DNA from: Oligosphaera ethanolica
GTDB lineage: Bacteria > Verrucomicrobiota > Lentisphaeria > Oligosphaerales > Oligosphaeraceae
Length of the DNA: 64,000 bases
NCBI RefSeq assembly: GCF_030814695.1
Contig: NZ_JAUSVL010000001.1
Coordinates: forward strand, 3,322,227 to 3,386,226
Direction of reading: 5' to 3'
In this document: one piece after another, positions 7,665 to 16,845 of the stretch
Numbering within the stretch: position 1 is the first letter of the stretch
How the letters are laid out: each line of letters starts with the position of its first letter
Program-made: the position numbers and the translations under genes
Notes under the pieces: generated by a model
The model's input: only the letters and a program-made list of their open reading frames with translations
What the model was told of the DNA's origin: nothing
The model's database searches: none

Positions 7665-9704
7665 TTAGCTGCGCAGCCGCTGGTAGAAGCACAGGGCGCA
7701 GGATCGGGGCTGGGGCAGTTCGAGGCGCAGACCGGCGGCGAGGTCAGCGCCACGGCGGCGGTCGCTGTGGCCGTCGGTCCACTGCAGCTCGTAGATGGCG
7801 TCGGGTGACAGTCCTTGCAGGGCGTAGGACTGTTGCGCGGCGGGGCATTCGGGGCGGCGGAAGGCCATGACCATGCCGCGATCTTCCTCCGGCAGATGGG
7901 CCTGGTAGGCGCACCAGTGACTGAGGTCTTCGGGGCGATCGCTGAGCGGGTAGTAGTCACCGTCGCGCAGGATGGGACGGACGCGTTGGGCGATGGCCAG
8001 CGCGCGCCGGTGGAAGTCCCAGTTGGTTTCTGGGCCGGGGCGGCGGTTGTCTGTGCCCCAGGGCTTGAGGGATACGCCGGTGGCGAGCATGCTCAAGACG
8101 TCGTAGTCGTCATTTTCGGGCAGCCAGCTGCAGCCGGCGTGCTGCGGTAGCCAGTCATTCAGGTAGAAGTTTTCGACTTGCGAGCCTTCGCGGCGATGAT
8201 CGGGGTAGCACTGCAGGTCGCTTTGCCAGAGTGGTATACTGCGTGAGAGCAGCTCGAAGTCGAGGCGGCGGCCGCCTGAGGCGCAATTGTCGATGAGCAT
8301 GTCGGGGTAGGTTTCGCGGAGGGCATCCCACAGGCGGTAGAGGCCGTCGATGTGCTTCATTTCGGCGACGCCGACGCGGTCGGGTGCGTCCATTTGCGCC
8401 CAGTAGGGCAGGGTGTTGAAATTGAAATCCTGGCGGTAGTAGTCGATGCCCTCCTCGTCAATGAAGTCTTTAAGGGTATTGAGGAGCCATTGCCAGGCGT
8501 CAGGGGCGCCGAGATTGAAGAGCAGATCGTCGTTTTTGCCGACGAGCCACTCGGGGTGTTCGCGGAGGATTGCGGCCTGTGATTTGCGGTGGACGCGTTC
8601 GGGTTCAAACCAGGCCAGGAATTTCATGCCGGCGGCGCGGGCGGCGTCGCTGACGGGTCGCAGGCCCTGCGGGTGCGGGCTGCGGTTGATGCGCCAGTTG
8701 CCGACGCGGATGGGCCAGTCGCTGGGGCCGTCGAGGTGGGTTTCGAAGTGATGGGGGCATTTGCCGTCGAAGCCGCTCCAGCCAGCGTCGATCCAGAAGA
8801 CATCGTAGGGCAGTTGTTGTTCGCGGATGACGCGGATGCGGTCGAGCATATTGGTGGACTGCATGCCGCCCCAGGTCACGAAGGAAATTGGTGCGGTCAG
8901 CAGCTCGCCGCGCGAGTCCCGTGGCGAATGGACTGCGAGCATGTGCCGACGGAAGACGTTTTGGGCGGCGCGGATGCCGATGCCATCGCGGAACTGCAGG
9001 CAGAACGACGGCTGCCGCAGGCGTTCGCCAGGGAGCACCCGGAAATGCGTGTTGAGCATGGACACGGCGATGCGGCCGGTCTGGCCGTCATTCCGGAACT
9101 GCGCTTTCCAGGCGCCGCTCCAGCCCACGGCGACATTGACGCCGTGCAGGTCGTCGTAGTCCACCCCGAAGTAGGGCATGAAGGTGCTGGAAGAGCGCCC
9201 CTCGACGGCGCGCAGTTCGAGGTCGCGGCTGCCAGGGTGATTCCACAGATCGGCATGCATGGCGACGAAGTCGCGGAAGGCGCAGTCCGATCCGAGGTTG
9301 TAACGCACGCCGAGGTGTGAGCTGAGCAGTCGCTGTTCGCGCTCCATGCAGAGCAAGGGCAGGCGGTAATCCAGCATGAACAGGTCTTCGACGATGTCGC
9401 AGGGGCGATCGCCGACGCCGTGCAGGACGGGCGTATATTCGATCACCGGCCGGTCGTGGAATATCCGCACGGACAGATGCAGCTCCAGCACGCCCGGGTC
9501 GACGTCGTAGGTGACGTCCAGGCGCCGGACGCCGGCGGTGGCGGTGGTTGCGTCGTTGGTGTGGACCGTCCGTGGCAGGGTCGTCGAGTCCAGGTCGCGG
9601 CCGCCATAGCGCAGTGAGAAAAGCCGCCGGGGTAGAAACGCGGTGGCGCTGCCGTCGCCGTCGCCCCACAGACAATCGGCAACGAGGTCCTGGTAACGAG
9701 TCAT
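7665..9704 (-). CDS. Alpha-galactosidase, GH36 (melibiase)
   Basis: 679 residues, normal for GH36. The N-terminal part (about 1-260) is the beta-supersandwich; the barrel starts near DVFWIDAGWSGF (301-312). The expected nucleophile is Asp426 in YYRQDFNF; the conserved Cys-x-SGG-x-R motif is at about 474-480 (CASGGRR), and the acid/base Asp is probably Asp496 in LWQSD. The family hydrolyses terminal alpha-1,6-linked galactose in raffinose-type sugars or galactomannan. No signal peptide is visible, so it likely acts in the cytoplasm on imported oligosaccharides. A purine-rich AAGGAG precedes the ATG. It lies upstream of the secreted TIM-barrel gene by 70 bp on the same strand. Confidence 0.92.
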   Translation of the reverse strand: MTRYQDLVADCLWGDGDGSATAFLPRRLFSLRYGGRDLDSTTLPRTVHTNDATTATAGVRRLDVTYDVDPGVLELHLSVRIFHDRPVIEYTPVLHGVGDRPCDIVEDLFMLDYRLPLLCMEREQRLLSSHLGVRYNLGSDCAFRDFVAMHADLWNHPGSRDLELRAVEGRSSSTFMPYFGVDYDDLHGVNVAVGWSGAWKAQFRNDGQTGRIAVSMLNTHFRVLPGERLRQPSFCLQFRDGIGIRAAQNVFRRHMLAVHSPRDSRGELLTAPISFVTWGGMQSTNMLDRIRVIREQQLPYDVFWIDAGWSGFDGKCPHHFETHLDGPSDWPIRVGNWRINRSPHPQGLRPVSDAARAAGMKFLAWFEPERVHRKSQAAILREHPEWLVGKNDDLLFNLGAPDAWQWLLNTLKDFIDEEGIDYYRQDFNFNTLPYWAQMDAPDRVGVAEMKHIDGLYRLWDALRETYPDMLIDNCASGGRRLDFELLSRSIPLWQSDLQCYPDHRREGSQVENFYLNDWLPQHAGCSWLPENDDYDVLSMLATGVSLKPWGTDNRRPGPETNWDFHRRALAIAQRVRPILRDGDYYPLSDRPEDLSHWCAYQAHLPEEDRGMVMAFRRPECPAAQQSYALQGLSPDAIYELQWTDGHSDRRRGADLAAGLRLELPQPRSCALCFYQRLRS

Positions 9705-9865
9705 GGTTGCTGCTGCTCCTTCACGTCGTGCGGCACATGGTTTGGACAGGGTGGCTAAGCGCAGGCTACAAAGCTATTGCCTGCCGCCGGAAGATCAAGC
9801 GCTGGCAAGGCGGGCGCGTGAACGAATGGGGGACCGGGGATCGGTCTGATCTTTTGTCTTTATCG

Positions 9866-10023
9866 CGGACGGATTGGACGGATCGGACGGATCGGACGGA
9901 TCGGACGGATCGGACGGATCGGACGGATCGGGTTAGGGCGGACACATAGGTCCGCCCCTACGCGGACGGATCGGACGGATCGGACGGATCGGGTTAGGGC
10001 GGACACATAGGTCCGCCCCTACG
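9866..10023. repeat. 9-bp tandem repeat inside a duplicated 61-bp unit
   Basis: The unit CGGACGGAT is repeated about seven times from 9866 to 9930, then again three times from 9963. Each block is followed by the same hairpin-bearing stretch with GGGCGGAC...GTCCGCCC and ending CCCCTACG. The larger unit therefore occurs twice in tandem (about 9902-9962 and 9963-10023). The GGGCGGAC hairpin also occurs near 25280 in the opposite orientation. The region is non-coding; a plus-strand frame reading Thr-Asp-Arg repeats is a by-product of the 9-bp period. Confidence 0.85.
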
Positions 10024-10607
10024 CAGACGGATCGGTCTAATGCTCTTCACATAGCATGCGGCAATGACCGGGCACGCGGTGATGGCCGGCGAGGAGTGGA
10101 TTGGTAACCATGTGCAAGATCATTCGCCGAGGTTTTCAGCGCCGAAGGTGCGACCTAAGATAGCCCAGGGCAAGCGCCCGCAGGGCGCGCCGCCCTGGGT
10201 AAGGTGCCCCAACACAAAAGAGCCCTGAAAGGGCGACCTAAAAGACCTGCGACGATAGACAGCAGTGCAAAATACAGCGGCAGTCAATGAGTTCCATTGC
10301 CTCTTTGGCTCCGGTCAGCTTTGCCGACCGGGGCCAAAGAGGCTGAGGAACACGACCTTGGTTGGCGCTTTACCCAGGGCGGCGCGCGCTTTCAGCGCTG
10401 CTTGCCCTGGGCTGCTATGTTTCGCGCTTTCAGCGCTTTTGGCCGCTTCGCGGCGATAAAATGCCGGGGAGACATAGGATGTTGAGTTGAAATAACAAAC
10501 GCTAGAGAAATCGTTAAGTTAAGAGCATTGGCCGTATCTGCCTGATCGGTCTGATCTTCAGTCTTTTGCGCGGGTGGTTCAGGCGAGGGTGGTCAGGAGT
10601 GGGGTAT
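10024..10607. other. Intergenic mosaic of dispersed repeat modules
   Basis: No gene is seen. Modules shared with other intergenic parts of the window: a block starting CTCTTCACATAGCATGCGGC near 10041 that recurs at about 46472; a CCCAGGGC...GCCCTGGG inverted pair near 10163-10198 that recurs near 46578; and a CCTCTTTGG...CCAAAGAGG hairpin near 10300-10343 that recurs near 50160. A GATCGGTCTGATCTT direct repeat lies near 9838 and near 10545, about 700 bp apart, on either side of this mosaic. Function unknown; copies differ in module order. Confidence 0.6.
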
Positions 10608-11354
10608 TCAGGCGAGGGTTTTGCCGTCGATGGTGCCGATAGCGACTTCGAATTCGCCTTTGCGGGCGATGCGGTCGGCGCGGCCGTCCTTGATCCAGAC
10701 CACGGTGTCGGAGGCGCTGAGCATTTTCATATCGTGGGTGGCGGTGATGACAGTGATGCCGAGTTGTTTTTTCATATCGGCGAGGAGCTGGATGATTTCT
10801 TCGCCGGTATGGAGGTCGAGGTTGCCGGTGGGTTCGTCGGCGAGGACGATGCCTGGCCGGTTGACCAGTGCGCGGGCGATGGCGATACGCTGCTGCTGGC
10901 CGCCGGAGACTTGCGCGGGCAGGTGGGTGAGGCGGTGGCCGAGGCCGACCAGGTCGAGTATTTCGGCGGCGGCGGCGCGGGCTTTCGCGGGGGATTCGCC
11001 GGCGAAGATGCGCGGGAGGGCGACATTTTCGACGGCGGTCATGGTTTGGATCAGATTAAAGGACTGGAAGATGTAGCCCATTTTATGGCAGCGAATCCAC
11101 GCGAGCTGTTTTTGGTTGAGTTCCTGGAGATTGCAGCCATCGACGCTGACGCTGCCGGCGCTGGGGCGGTCAAGGCCGCCGACCATGTTGAAGAAGGTCG
11201 ATTTGCCGGAGCCGGAGGGGCCGAGGATGGACAGGTATTCGCCGCGGCGGACATCGAGGCTGATGCCGCGGAGGGCGTGGACCTGTTCGGCGCCGAGCTG
11301 GTAGACCTTGGTGACGTCGTGGGTCGTGATGATGATGTCGTCGGCTGGTTTCAT
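10608..11354 (-). CDS. ABC transporter ATP-binding protein, MacB/LolD type
   Basis: 248 residues. Walker A is GPSGSGKST (about 45-53), the signature is VSGGQQQR, and Walker B is GIVLADEPTGNLD with the extended TGNLD typical of the MacB/LolD/FtsE branch. A conserved His follows in ITATHDMKML. Proteins of this branch power FtsX-type permeases that work on substrates in the outer leaflet or periplasm (lipoproteins, peptides, macrolides) and do not pump through a classic channel. Its start overlaps the stop of the small FtsX permease by four bases, so these two are the natural pair. It is the last gene of the seven-gene operon. Confidence 0.93.
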   Translation of the reverse strand: MKPADDIIITTHDVTKVYQLGAEQVHALRGISLDVRRGEYLSILGPSGSGKSTFFNMVGGLDRPSAGSVSVDGCNLQELNQKQLAWIRCHKMGYIFQSFNLIQTMTAVENVALPRIFAGESPAKARAAAAEILDLVGLGHRLTHLPAQVSGGQQQRIAIARALVNRPGIVLADEPTGNLDLHTGEEIIQLLADMKKQLGITVITATHDMKMLSASDTVVWIKDGRADRIARKGEFEVAIGTIDGKTLA

Positions 11355-12025
11355 TCTTCGACCCTCATCGCATCGACGGGTTGTTTACGGGCGGCGATGT
11401 ACGCCGGGAGAATGGCGGCCATGACGGACAGGAGCGTGCCGGTGATCAGGGACGTGGTCAACGAGCGCACGATGCTGAGCACGGGCAGGTTGGCGGCGAT
11501 ATAGCCGTGGTAGTTGGTCGTGGCGACGCCGATGGCGACGGCCAGGCCGATCAAGCAGCCCAGGACGGTCCCCGCGACGCCTTGCACGGACGACTCGATG
11601 AAGTAGGAGCGGACGATGAAGCCGTCCAGCGCGCCGAGGCATTTGAGGGTGCCGATTTCCTTGATGCGTTCGGTGACGCTCATAAGCATGGAGTTGATGA
11701 TGCCCACCAGACAGGCCAGCAGGGACAGCACGATGAGCAGCACCATCATGCGGTCGGGCGCGTCGCCGGCATAGATGTCCACGCCGGCTTGTTGCAGGAG
11801 GACGTTCAGGACGGCGTCGTCGGCGCGAACCAGCGCGCGGACGATGTCGTTCATCACTTGCATGTAGGTGAGGAAGGCAATGGCCAGGACCACGCCGGAC
11901 ATGGTGATCAGCGAACGGAAGAAGCGGCGCCGGATGCCCGCCCAGCTGACCTGGAAAGAGACTGCCCAGCTCACCTGGCGTTGTTCGGGGATGACGGTGT
12001 TGGTCATGGTTTGTTCTGCGTTCAT
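11351..12025 (-). CDS. Minimal FtsX-like permease lacking a large periplasmic domain
   Basis: 224 residues. The N-terminus has one membrane segment (SLITMSGVVLAIAFLTYMQVM, about 38-58); three more follow in the FtsX domain: VLLIVLSLLACLVGIINSML, a pair around GVAGTVLGCLIGLAVAIGV, and SLITGTLLSVMAAILPAYI. The conserved motif SVTERIKEIGTLKCLGA, which couples MacB-type permeases to their ATPase, is intact. Between helix 1 and helix 2 only about 45 residues lie outside, against roughly 200 in MacB. This is therefore a stripped-down permease. Alternative start 12007 is possible. Stop and next start overlap (ATGA) with the ATPase gene. Confidence 0.85.
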   Translation of the reverse strand: MNAEQTMTNTVIPEQRQVSWAVSFQVSWAGIRRRFFRSLITMSGVVLAIAFLTYMQVMNDIVRALVRADDAVLNVLLQQAGVDIYAGDAPDRMMVLLIVLSLLACLVGIINSMLMSVTERIKEIGTLKCLGALDGFIVRSYFIESSVQGVAGTVLGCLIGLAVAIGVATTNYHGYIAANLPVLSIVRSLTTSLITGTLLSVMAAILPAYIAARKQPVDAMRVEE

Positions 12026-12066
12026 GGCTGCTGCTGCCGGTGGGCCCGGCAGGGGGCGTTGCGGGG

Positions 12067-14817
12067 TCAGTTGCGGTTGAGGTCGATGCCCAGGCGTTTC
12101 TGCATGATCAGCGACAGGACCATCGCCAGGGCGACGATGAAGAATTCACCGACGATGAGGCCGACGAAGAGACAGCGGACGCTGCGGTAGCCGTCCTTGT
12201 TCGAGTAGCGGGTGACGAGGGCTTTGGCCAGCCAGCCAAGGAGGACGGAAAACCAGTAGGTGCGCATGATGGGATTGACCAGCATGATCAGGCCGATGGG
12301 GTGGGGCAGCCAGAAGCGTGTCTGGCGGAAGTAGAGCAGGGCGGCCATGAGCGACGCACCGAAGAGCAACCAGAGGCGGCCGGCCCAAGTCGCGGTCGGC
12401 GGCACTTTGGAGATGTCGCCGATGCGGGTGAAGAGGCCCTTGGGGAACATGGTGAAGAACCAGTTGTGCATGGCGTCGGCGCCGGTGTCGTAGGACATCA
12501 TCAAGGCGACGGTAATGGCCGTTACGGCGGCGATGGCGATGGCGATGACGATGGCGATGTGGTAGCGGACGCGGGACATCTTGAGGTCGTCACGGATTTT
12601 TAGGGCGTTGGCCATAGCCGGGGCGATGAAGGCCTTGATGTCGAGGAAAAGTACCGCGTAGTAGACCATGAGCGGCGCGAAGAGCGGCGGCGCGGTGACG
12701 CCGTGGTCGAAGCCCCAGATATGGCGGATGAGGTGGAAGGGGCTGACCCACGCCTGGAAGCCCATGATGCCGCCTTCGGCGACTGCGCGAATCAGGCCGA
12801 TGGTGATGACCATGATGATCACATAGCCGAAAAGCGCATAGAAGAGATGGACGCCCATCACCCGCCACAGCAAAAACACCAGCAGCATGGACCCGCCGAG
12901 AAACAGCGCCGAGGAAATGCGCAGCTCGCGGCGCTCGTCGGCGCTGACATTTTCCAGCTTGTCGGGCTGCAGCGCGCACAGCAGCATGTGCCGGCATTTC
13001 CACAGCACCAGCGAGGCGAAGACCAGCAGGGCGCCACCGCCGATGGCAAAGCGGAAGTTGAGGGTGTACCACCATTCGCCAGGGAAGGAATTTTCGTTTT
13101 GGCCGAAGCCGAAGGCGACCAGGATGAGCAGCAGCGCCATGTAGAAGATATGGAAGAACCAGAGTGAGAAGGACACTTTCTGGGGGATGAGGAAGGCGAT
13201 GCCGATGACGGTGAAGAAGATGCTTGAGCGGGCGCCGTAGAGCAGTCCTTTGAACATGCTGTTGCGGATGAATGGCGTCCAGGCCTTTTCGAGGTCCAGC
13301 GCGGTCAGGCCGGGCAGCCATTCGGTGCGGCAGAGGAGGTTCCAGCCCATGACGCCGGCGGCGATGGTGAAGCCGGCCCAGAACAGGCCGCTTTTGAAGA
13401 GCGGGGGGATGATCGTGCGTTGCTGGTCGGCGTCGCCGAGCTGGCTGTCAAAACCGGCGAGGAATTCGGGCAGTTCGGCCAGCGGGAAGATGAGTTTTTC
13501 GTGATAGGCCCACTGGCGGAAGATCAGCACATTGAAGCTCAGCAGAATCATGTAGCTCAGGGCGACGACGACGCCCCACCAGGCGAGCGGCCGCAGCCAG
13601 TGATGCCAGGGCAGATCGCCGAGAAAATAGCGGTGGAGGGACGCGTCGAAATCGCTGAAGGCGGCGAGGACGCCGTCGAGCTGGTCGCCGCTGATGGCTG
13701 GTGCCTGCGCGGGCCAGCGGTCGGCGAGGCCGCGCAGCTCGCCGGCGGAACTGGCGACGAGATTACAGAGGGTGATTTCCTGGCGCAGGCGTTCTTGTTC
13801 GCGGCTGTTGGCGAGACGCTCCTGGTCCTTGTTGGCGCGTTGTTTGCGGAGGCGGTCGATGTCGGCTTCCATGCGTCGGACATCGTCCATGGCGGCGACG
13901 CGTTTGCGTTGGTTGAGCTCGATGAGTTCTTCGTCGATATGATGCATGGTGGTGGCCAGTTCCTGGTCGATGGCGACGAGGGTGGCGAGTTGTTGCTGGA
14001 GGCCGCTGTCGTCGGCGACGGGATCGAGTTCGGCGGCGGCCACGCGGAGGGCGCCGGGCGGGTCCAGGTGGTCGGGGGCTTTTCGGGCGAGTCTGGCGGC
14101 CAGCAGGCCGTGGTTGAGGCGGGCCAGCCGGCGGAAGTAGCTGGCCGGGTCGTCCTTGAGGGTGTAGAGGGCGCCGGGGTAGGCGCGTTTGCCTTTGGGG
14201 AGGCCGCGGCGGAAGACATCGACCTTGGCGAAGGCCTTTTCGCGGTGTTCCTGGAGGGCCTGGCGCAACGCGTCGGCGTCCTGTTCGGCTTGGGCGATCC
14301 GGTCCTGGAGCTGATTGACGGCGCTGGCGTCGGGTGCGTCCTTGGCATATTCGGCGGTGAGCAGATCGCGGTCGCGGGCGACGGCGGCGAGTTTTTCGGC
14401 GTATTGTTGAGCGAGGGCCTGTCCGCCGGGTTCAGAGATGAAGAAGTTCTCGTTGAGGTATGGCTCGACGTAGCGGTTCCATTCGGTTTGGTCGGTGTTC
14501 CAGTGTCGATTGAAGACGGCGCTGATGATGGGCACGAGTTGTGCGGTGAGGCCGAAGGTGGCGATGCCGGAGGCGACGGAGCACATGGCGAAGACCAGTA
14601 GCAGTTCGGACAGCGCCAGCGGCTTGATGAAGCGGCAGAGCCGCAGCAGCGGGTTGATGACCACGGTGAGGGCGATGAGCAGCACGAAGGGAAAGAGCGG
14701 TACTTGGTTAGGCGCCGCTAGCATGTAGTGCCGGTTGTCCAGCACGACGGTCAGCGCGGCGAAGAGCGCCGTGAAGACCGTGCCGATGAGGATGGACCGT
14801 ATGGTGATGTTTTTCAT
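12067..14817 (-). CDS. DUF6785-type OPT-like membrane protein with long coiled-coil insert
   Basis: 916 residues. The N-terminus has about three membrane segments (IRSILIGTVFTALFAALTVV; VPLFPFVLLIALTVVINPLL; LALSELLLVFAMCSVASGI). Residues from about 140 to 385 are soluble, charged and rich in Glu/Gln/Arg heptads, suggesting a long periplasmic coiled coil. From about 390 on come about ten further hydrophobic segments. The end (LLGWLAKALVTRYSNKDGYRSVRCLFVGLIVGEFF) is the typical close of DUF6784/DUF6785 proteins, which resemble oligopeptide (OPT) transporters. Substrate unknown. It follows a second OPT-like gene by 16 bp, so two related proteins are made together, perhaps as a heteromer. Confidence 0.75.
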   Translation of the reverse strand: MKNITIRSILIGTVFTALFAALTVVLDNRHYMLAAPNQVPLFPFVLLIALTVVINPLLRLCRFIKPLALSELLLVFAMCSVASGIATFGLTAQLVPIISAVFNRHWNTDQTEWNRYVEPYLNENFFISEPGGQALAQQYAEKLAAVARDRDLLTAEYAKDAPDASAVNQLQDRIAQAEQDADALRQALQEHREKAFAKVDVFRRGLPKGKRAYPGALYTLKDDPASYFRRLARLNHGLLAARLARKAPDHLDPPGALRVAAAELDPVADDSGLQQQLATLVAIDQELATTMHHIDEELIELNQRKRVAAMDDVRRMEADIDRLRKQRANKDQERLANSREQERLRQEITLCNLVASSAGELRGLADRWPAQAPAISGDQLDGVLAAFSDFDASLHRYFLGDLPWHHWLRPLAWWGVVVALSYMILLSFNVLIFRQWAYHEKLIFPLAELPEFLAGFDSQLGDADQQRTIIPPLFKSGLFWAGFTIAAGVMGWNLLCRTEWLPGLTALDLEKAWTPFIRNSMFKGLLYGARSSIFFTVIGIAFLIPQKVSFSLWFFHIFYMALLLILVAFGFGQNENSFPGEWWYTLNFRFAIGGGALLVFASLVLWKCRHMLLCALQPDKLENVSADERRELRISSALFLGGSMLLVFLLWRVMGVHLFYALFGYVIIMVITIGLIRAVAEGGIMGFQAWVSPFHLIRHIWGFDHGVTAPPLFAPLMVYYAVLFLDIKAFIAPAMANALKIRDDLKMSRVRYHIAIVIAIAIAAVTAITVALMMSYDTGADAMHNWFFTMFPKGLFTRIGDISKVPPTATWAGRLWLLFGASLMAALLYFRQTRFWLPHPIGLIMLVNPIMRTYWFSVLLGWLAKALVTRYSNKDGYRSVRCLFVGLIVGEFFIVALAMVLSLIMQKRLGIDLNRN

Positions 14818-14833
14818 GGATGCCCGGCTGCGC

Positions 14834-16840
14834 CTAGAAAATCAGTGGCGCCATCATTTTGTTGAGGATGGTAAAGGCGACGGAGACCATGCCGATCAGG
14901 CCCATGCCGCAGGAAAAGCCCGCCAGTAGAATGGGCGTGTATTTCATCCATTGGTCGCCATAACGCCGGCGGAAGTAGAAGCGGCCGACCAGGGCGCCGA
15001 TGAGTTCGAGGGCGACGCCAGACGGCGTCGACTGGCCGAGACCGCGGACCATGCCGAAGACGAGGAGCGTGGGCAGGCCCAGGCAGGACAGGACCGTGAA
15101 GGAAACGACGCCGGCGCCCAAGCCGGTGAGGACGTATTTGAGGCGTAGCGCCTCCATGAACATGGATCCGCCTTCCATGGTCGAGCTGTAGGTCAGGCAG
15201 AGGTTTTTGGCGTTGAGGTCCCACATTTTCTGCGCGTAGGGGTAGGCGGCCGAGGGCACGTCGGCCATCTTCCAGAGCAGCTGGGAGAAGACAATGGAGG
15301 CGATGATGATGATGGGCACGGTCACCAGCTGCGTCTTGATCTGGCTGACGATCTTGGTGCCGGTGAGCTCCAGCACGCGGAAGTTCACCGTCGCCACGCC
15401 GTAGTTGGGGATGGGCACCGGTGCAAACCAAATCTTCACGCCCTTGTAGCCGCTGAGGATGTAGGTGGCTTCCTTGATGTAGGGGATGCTCAGCGCCTGG
15501 CCGCAGAGCCCTTCGAGCTTCGCCGTCGCATAGGACAGCAGCGGCGTCAGCACCAGCGCGTAAGCGACGAAGAAATGCCAGGGGAAGCCCTCGATCAGCC
15601 AGCAGGACAGGCCGATCCAGAAGGCGTTGCTGAAGGCGTAGATGCCCAGAGCAATGAAGATGGAGAAGTCGCCGCGCCGCGGGTCGTTGATGAAGAGGCG
15701 CTTCCAGGCAGACTCGGGGCGTTCGCCGGGCAGGCTGCCGCTTTGCATGAGGTTGCCGCGGCGGATGCGCCAGGAACGGATCGCCGGGGTGAAGATTTTG
15801 GCGACACTCACGGTGGTGATGGCCAGGGTCAGGCCCAGCGAGAATGACAGGTAGAAGTCGACGTTATTGCTGTAGAGGGTGTTGATTACGTCCATTTGCG
15901 GGTCCCAGTGCGAGAGCACGCCGCGGTGGTACAGGACGGGATTGAGGAAGAGGGTGAAGACGACGCCGAAGGCGCCGCCGATTACGGCCCAGAAAGGCAG
16001 GACCATGCCCTGGAAAAACCACAGGAGGTTGAAACTGATGTTCATCGGCGCCGCCGGCAGAAATTTGGACACGGCGGGCGTGAAGTCCACCCAGGGAATG
16101 GGCAGGGGCTGGATGGGCTTGTCCAGGAGGGCGCCGCTGATGGCCGGGATGGCGATGTAGAAGACACCGAAGCTCAGGCCGAGGATGGACCCGAGGGAGA
16201 AACATCGCCAGCGCCAGCGTTCGCTGTTCACCTTGGTTTCGGCCAGCGCGGTGATACCGGCGGCGGCGACAGGCGCCATGGGGAAGGGCAGTTCTTCGAC
16301 GTCGTTGGTGATGCGGTAGAGGACATAGCCGAAGCCATACTGGTCCAAGCGGCTGACCAGCAGACCGACGATGATCAGCATGATGGGCCCGAGCCAAGCC
16401 TTGGTGAAGAAGGTGTGGCCCTGCGCGCGGATGACGTCAGCCGACGGCGCCCACCAGGCGGGTATTTCCTGGGCGACGCCCATGGCGTTGGCGTAATCGG
16501 ATTGGACGAGGTACTGGTTCCAGAGCAGGCCCTGGAAGGGCGAGGCCATGGCGAGGCCGGCCATGTAGTAGAAGATGTAAATCTCCTGCATCTTGAGCTC
16601 TTTGAAGGAGCGCCTGGCGACTTCGGCGAAGAGGATGATGGTCACCCAGCGGGCAGCGCTGTCCATATTGGCTTCCGGGCCAACGACGAGGGACAGGTAC
16701 ATGCTGCCGGGCATGATGAGCATGCCGAGGAAGACGGCGCCGATGACGGTCTTCCAGGTGAAGCCGTCCTCAAAGTGCTCCGGTGGCTCCATCAGCCGCC
16801 GGTACTGTTCGAGTTCCTTGTCCTGGGTGTGTCTGGCCAT
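14834..16840 (-). CDS. OPT-like membrane protein (DUF6784/DUF6785 family)
   Basis: 668 residues, close to the usual family length (about 600-680). The protein has a short charged N-terminus followed by some fourteen hydrophobic segments. Features typical of the family: an early TWKTVIGAVFLGMLIMPGSMYLSL, the ELPFPMAPVAAAGITAL stretch after a FGYVLYRITND segment, and a C-terminal GVALELIGALVGRFYFRRRYGDQWMKY close. Members are found in archaea and PVC bacteria and resemble OPT oligopeptide/metal-chelate carriers. In this locus it lies 5 bp after the giant FtsX permease and 16 bp before its longer paralogue. The role is unproven; context suggests moving or handing over a peptide-like compound. 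Confidence 0.8.
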   Translation of the reverse strand: MARHTQDKELEQYRRLMEPPEHFEDGFTWKTVIGAVFLGMLIMPGSMYLSLVVGPEANMDSAARWVTIILFAEVARRSFKELKMQEIYIFYYMAGLAMASPFQGLLWNQYLVQSDYANAMGVAQEIPAWWAPSADVIRAQGHTFFTKAWLGPIMLIIVGLLVSRLDQYGFGYVLYRITNDVEELPFPMAPVAAAGITALAETKVNSERWRWRCFSLGSILGLSFGVFYIAIPAISGALLDKPIQPLPIPWVDFTPAVSKFLPAAPMNISFNLLWFFQGMVLPFWAVIGGAFGVVFTLFLNPVLYHRGVLSHWDPQMDVINTLYSNNVDFYLSFSLGLTLAITTVSVAKIFTPAIRSWRIRRGNLMQSGSLPGERPESAWKRLFINDPRRGDFSIFIALGIYAFSNAFWIGLSCWLIEGFPWHFFVAYALVLTPLLSYATAKLEGLCGQALSIPYIKEATYILSGYKGVKIWFAPVPIPNYGVATVNFRVLELTGTKIVSQIKTQLVTVPIIIIASIVFSQLLWKMADVPSAAYPYAQKMWDLNAKNLCLTYSSTMEGGSMFMEALRLKYVLTGLGAGVVSFTVLSCLGLPTLLVFGMVRGLGQSTPSGVALELIGALVGRFYFRRRYGDQWMKYTPILLAGFSCGMGLIGMVSVAFTILNKMMAPLIF

Positions 16841-16845
16841 GGTCG

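Noticed and set aside
7595-7960. 122-codon upstream extension of the secreted TIM-barrel gene
   Set aside because: It overlaps the GH36 gene in another frame, lacks similarity, and a strong AAGGAGG site with a signal peptide marks ATG 7594.
9548-9949. Plus-strand frame with Thr-Asp-Arg repeats
   Set aside because: It is the translation of the 9-bp tandem array and is antisense to the GH36 start.
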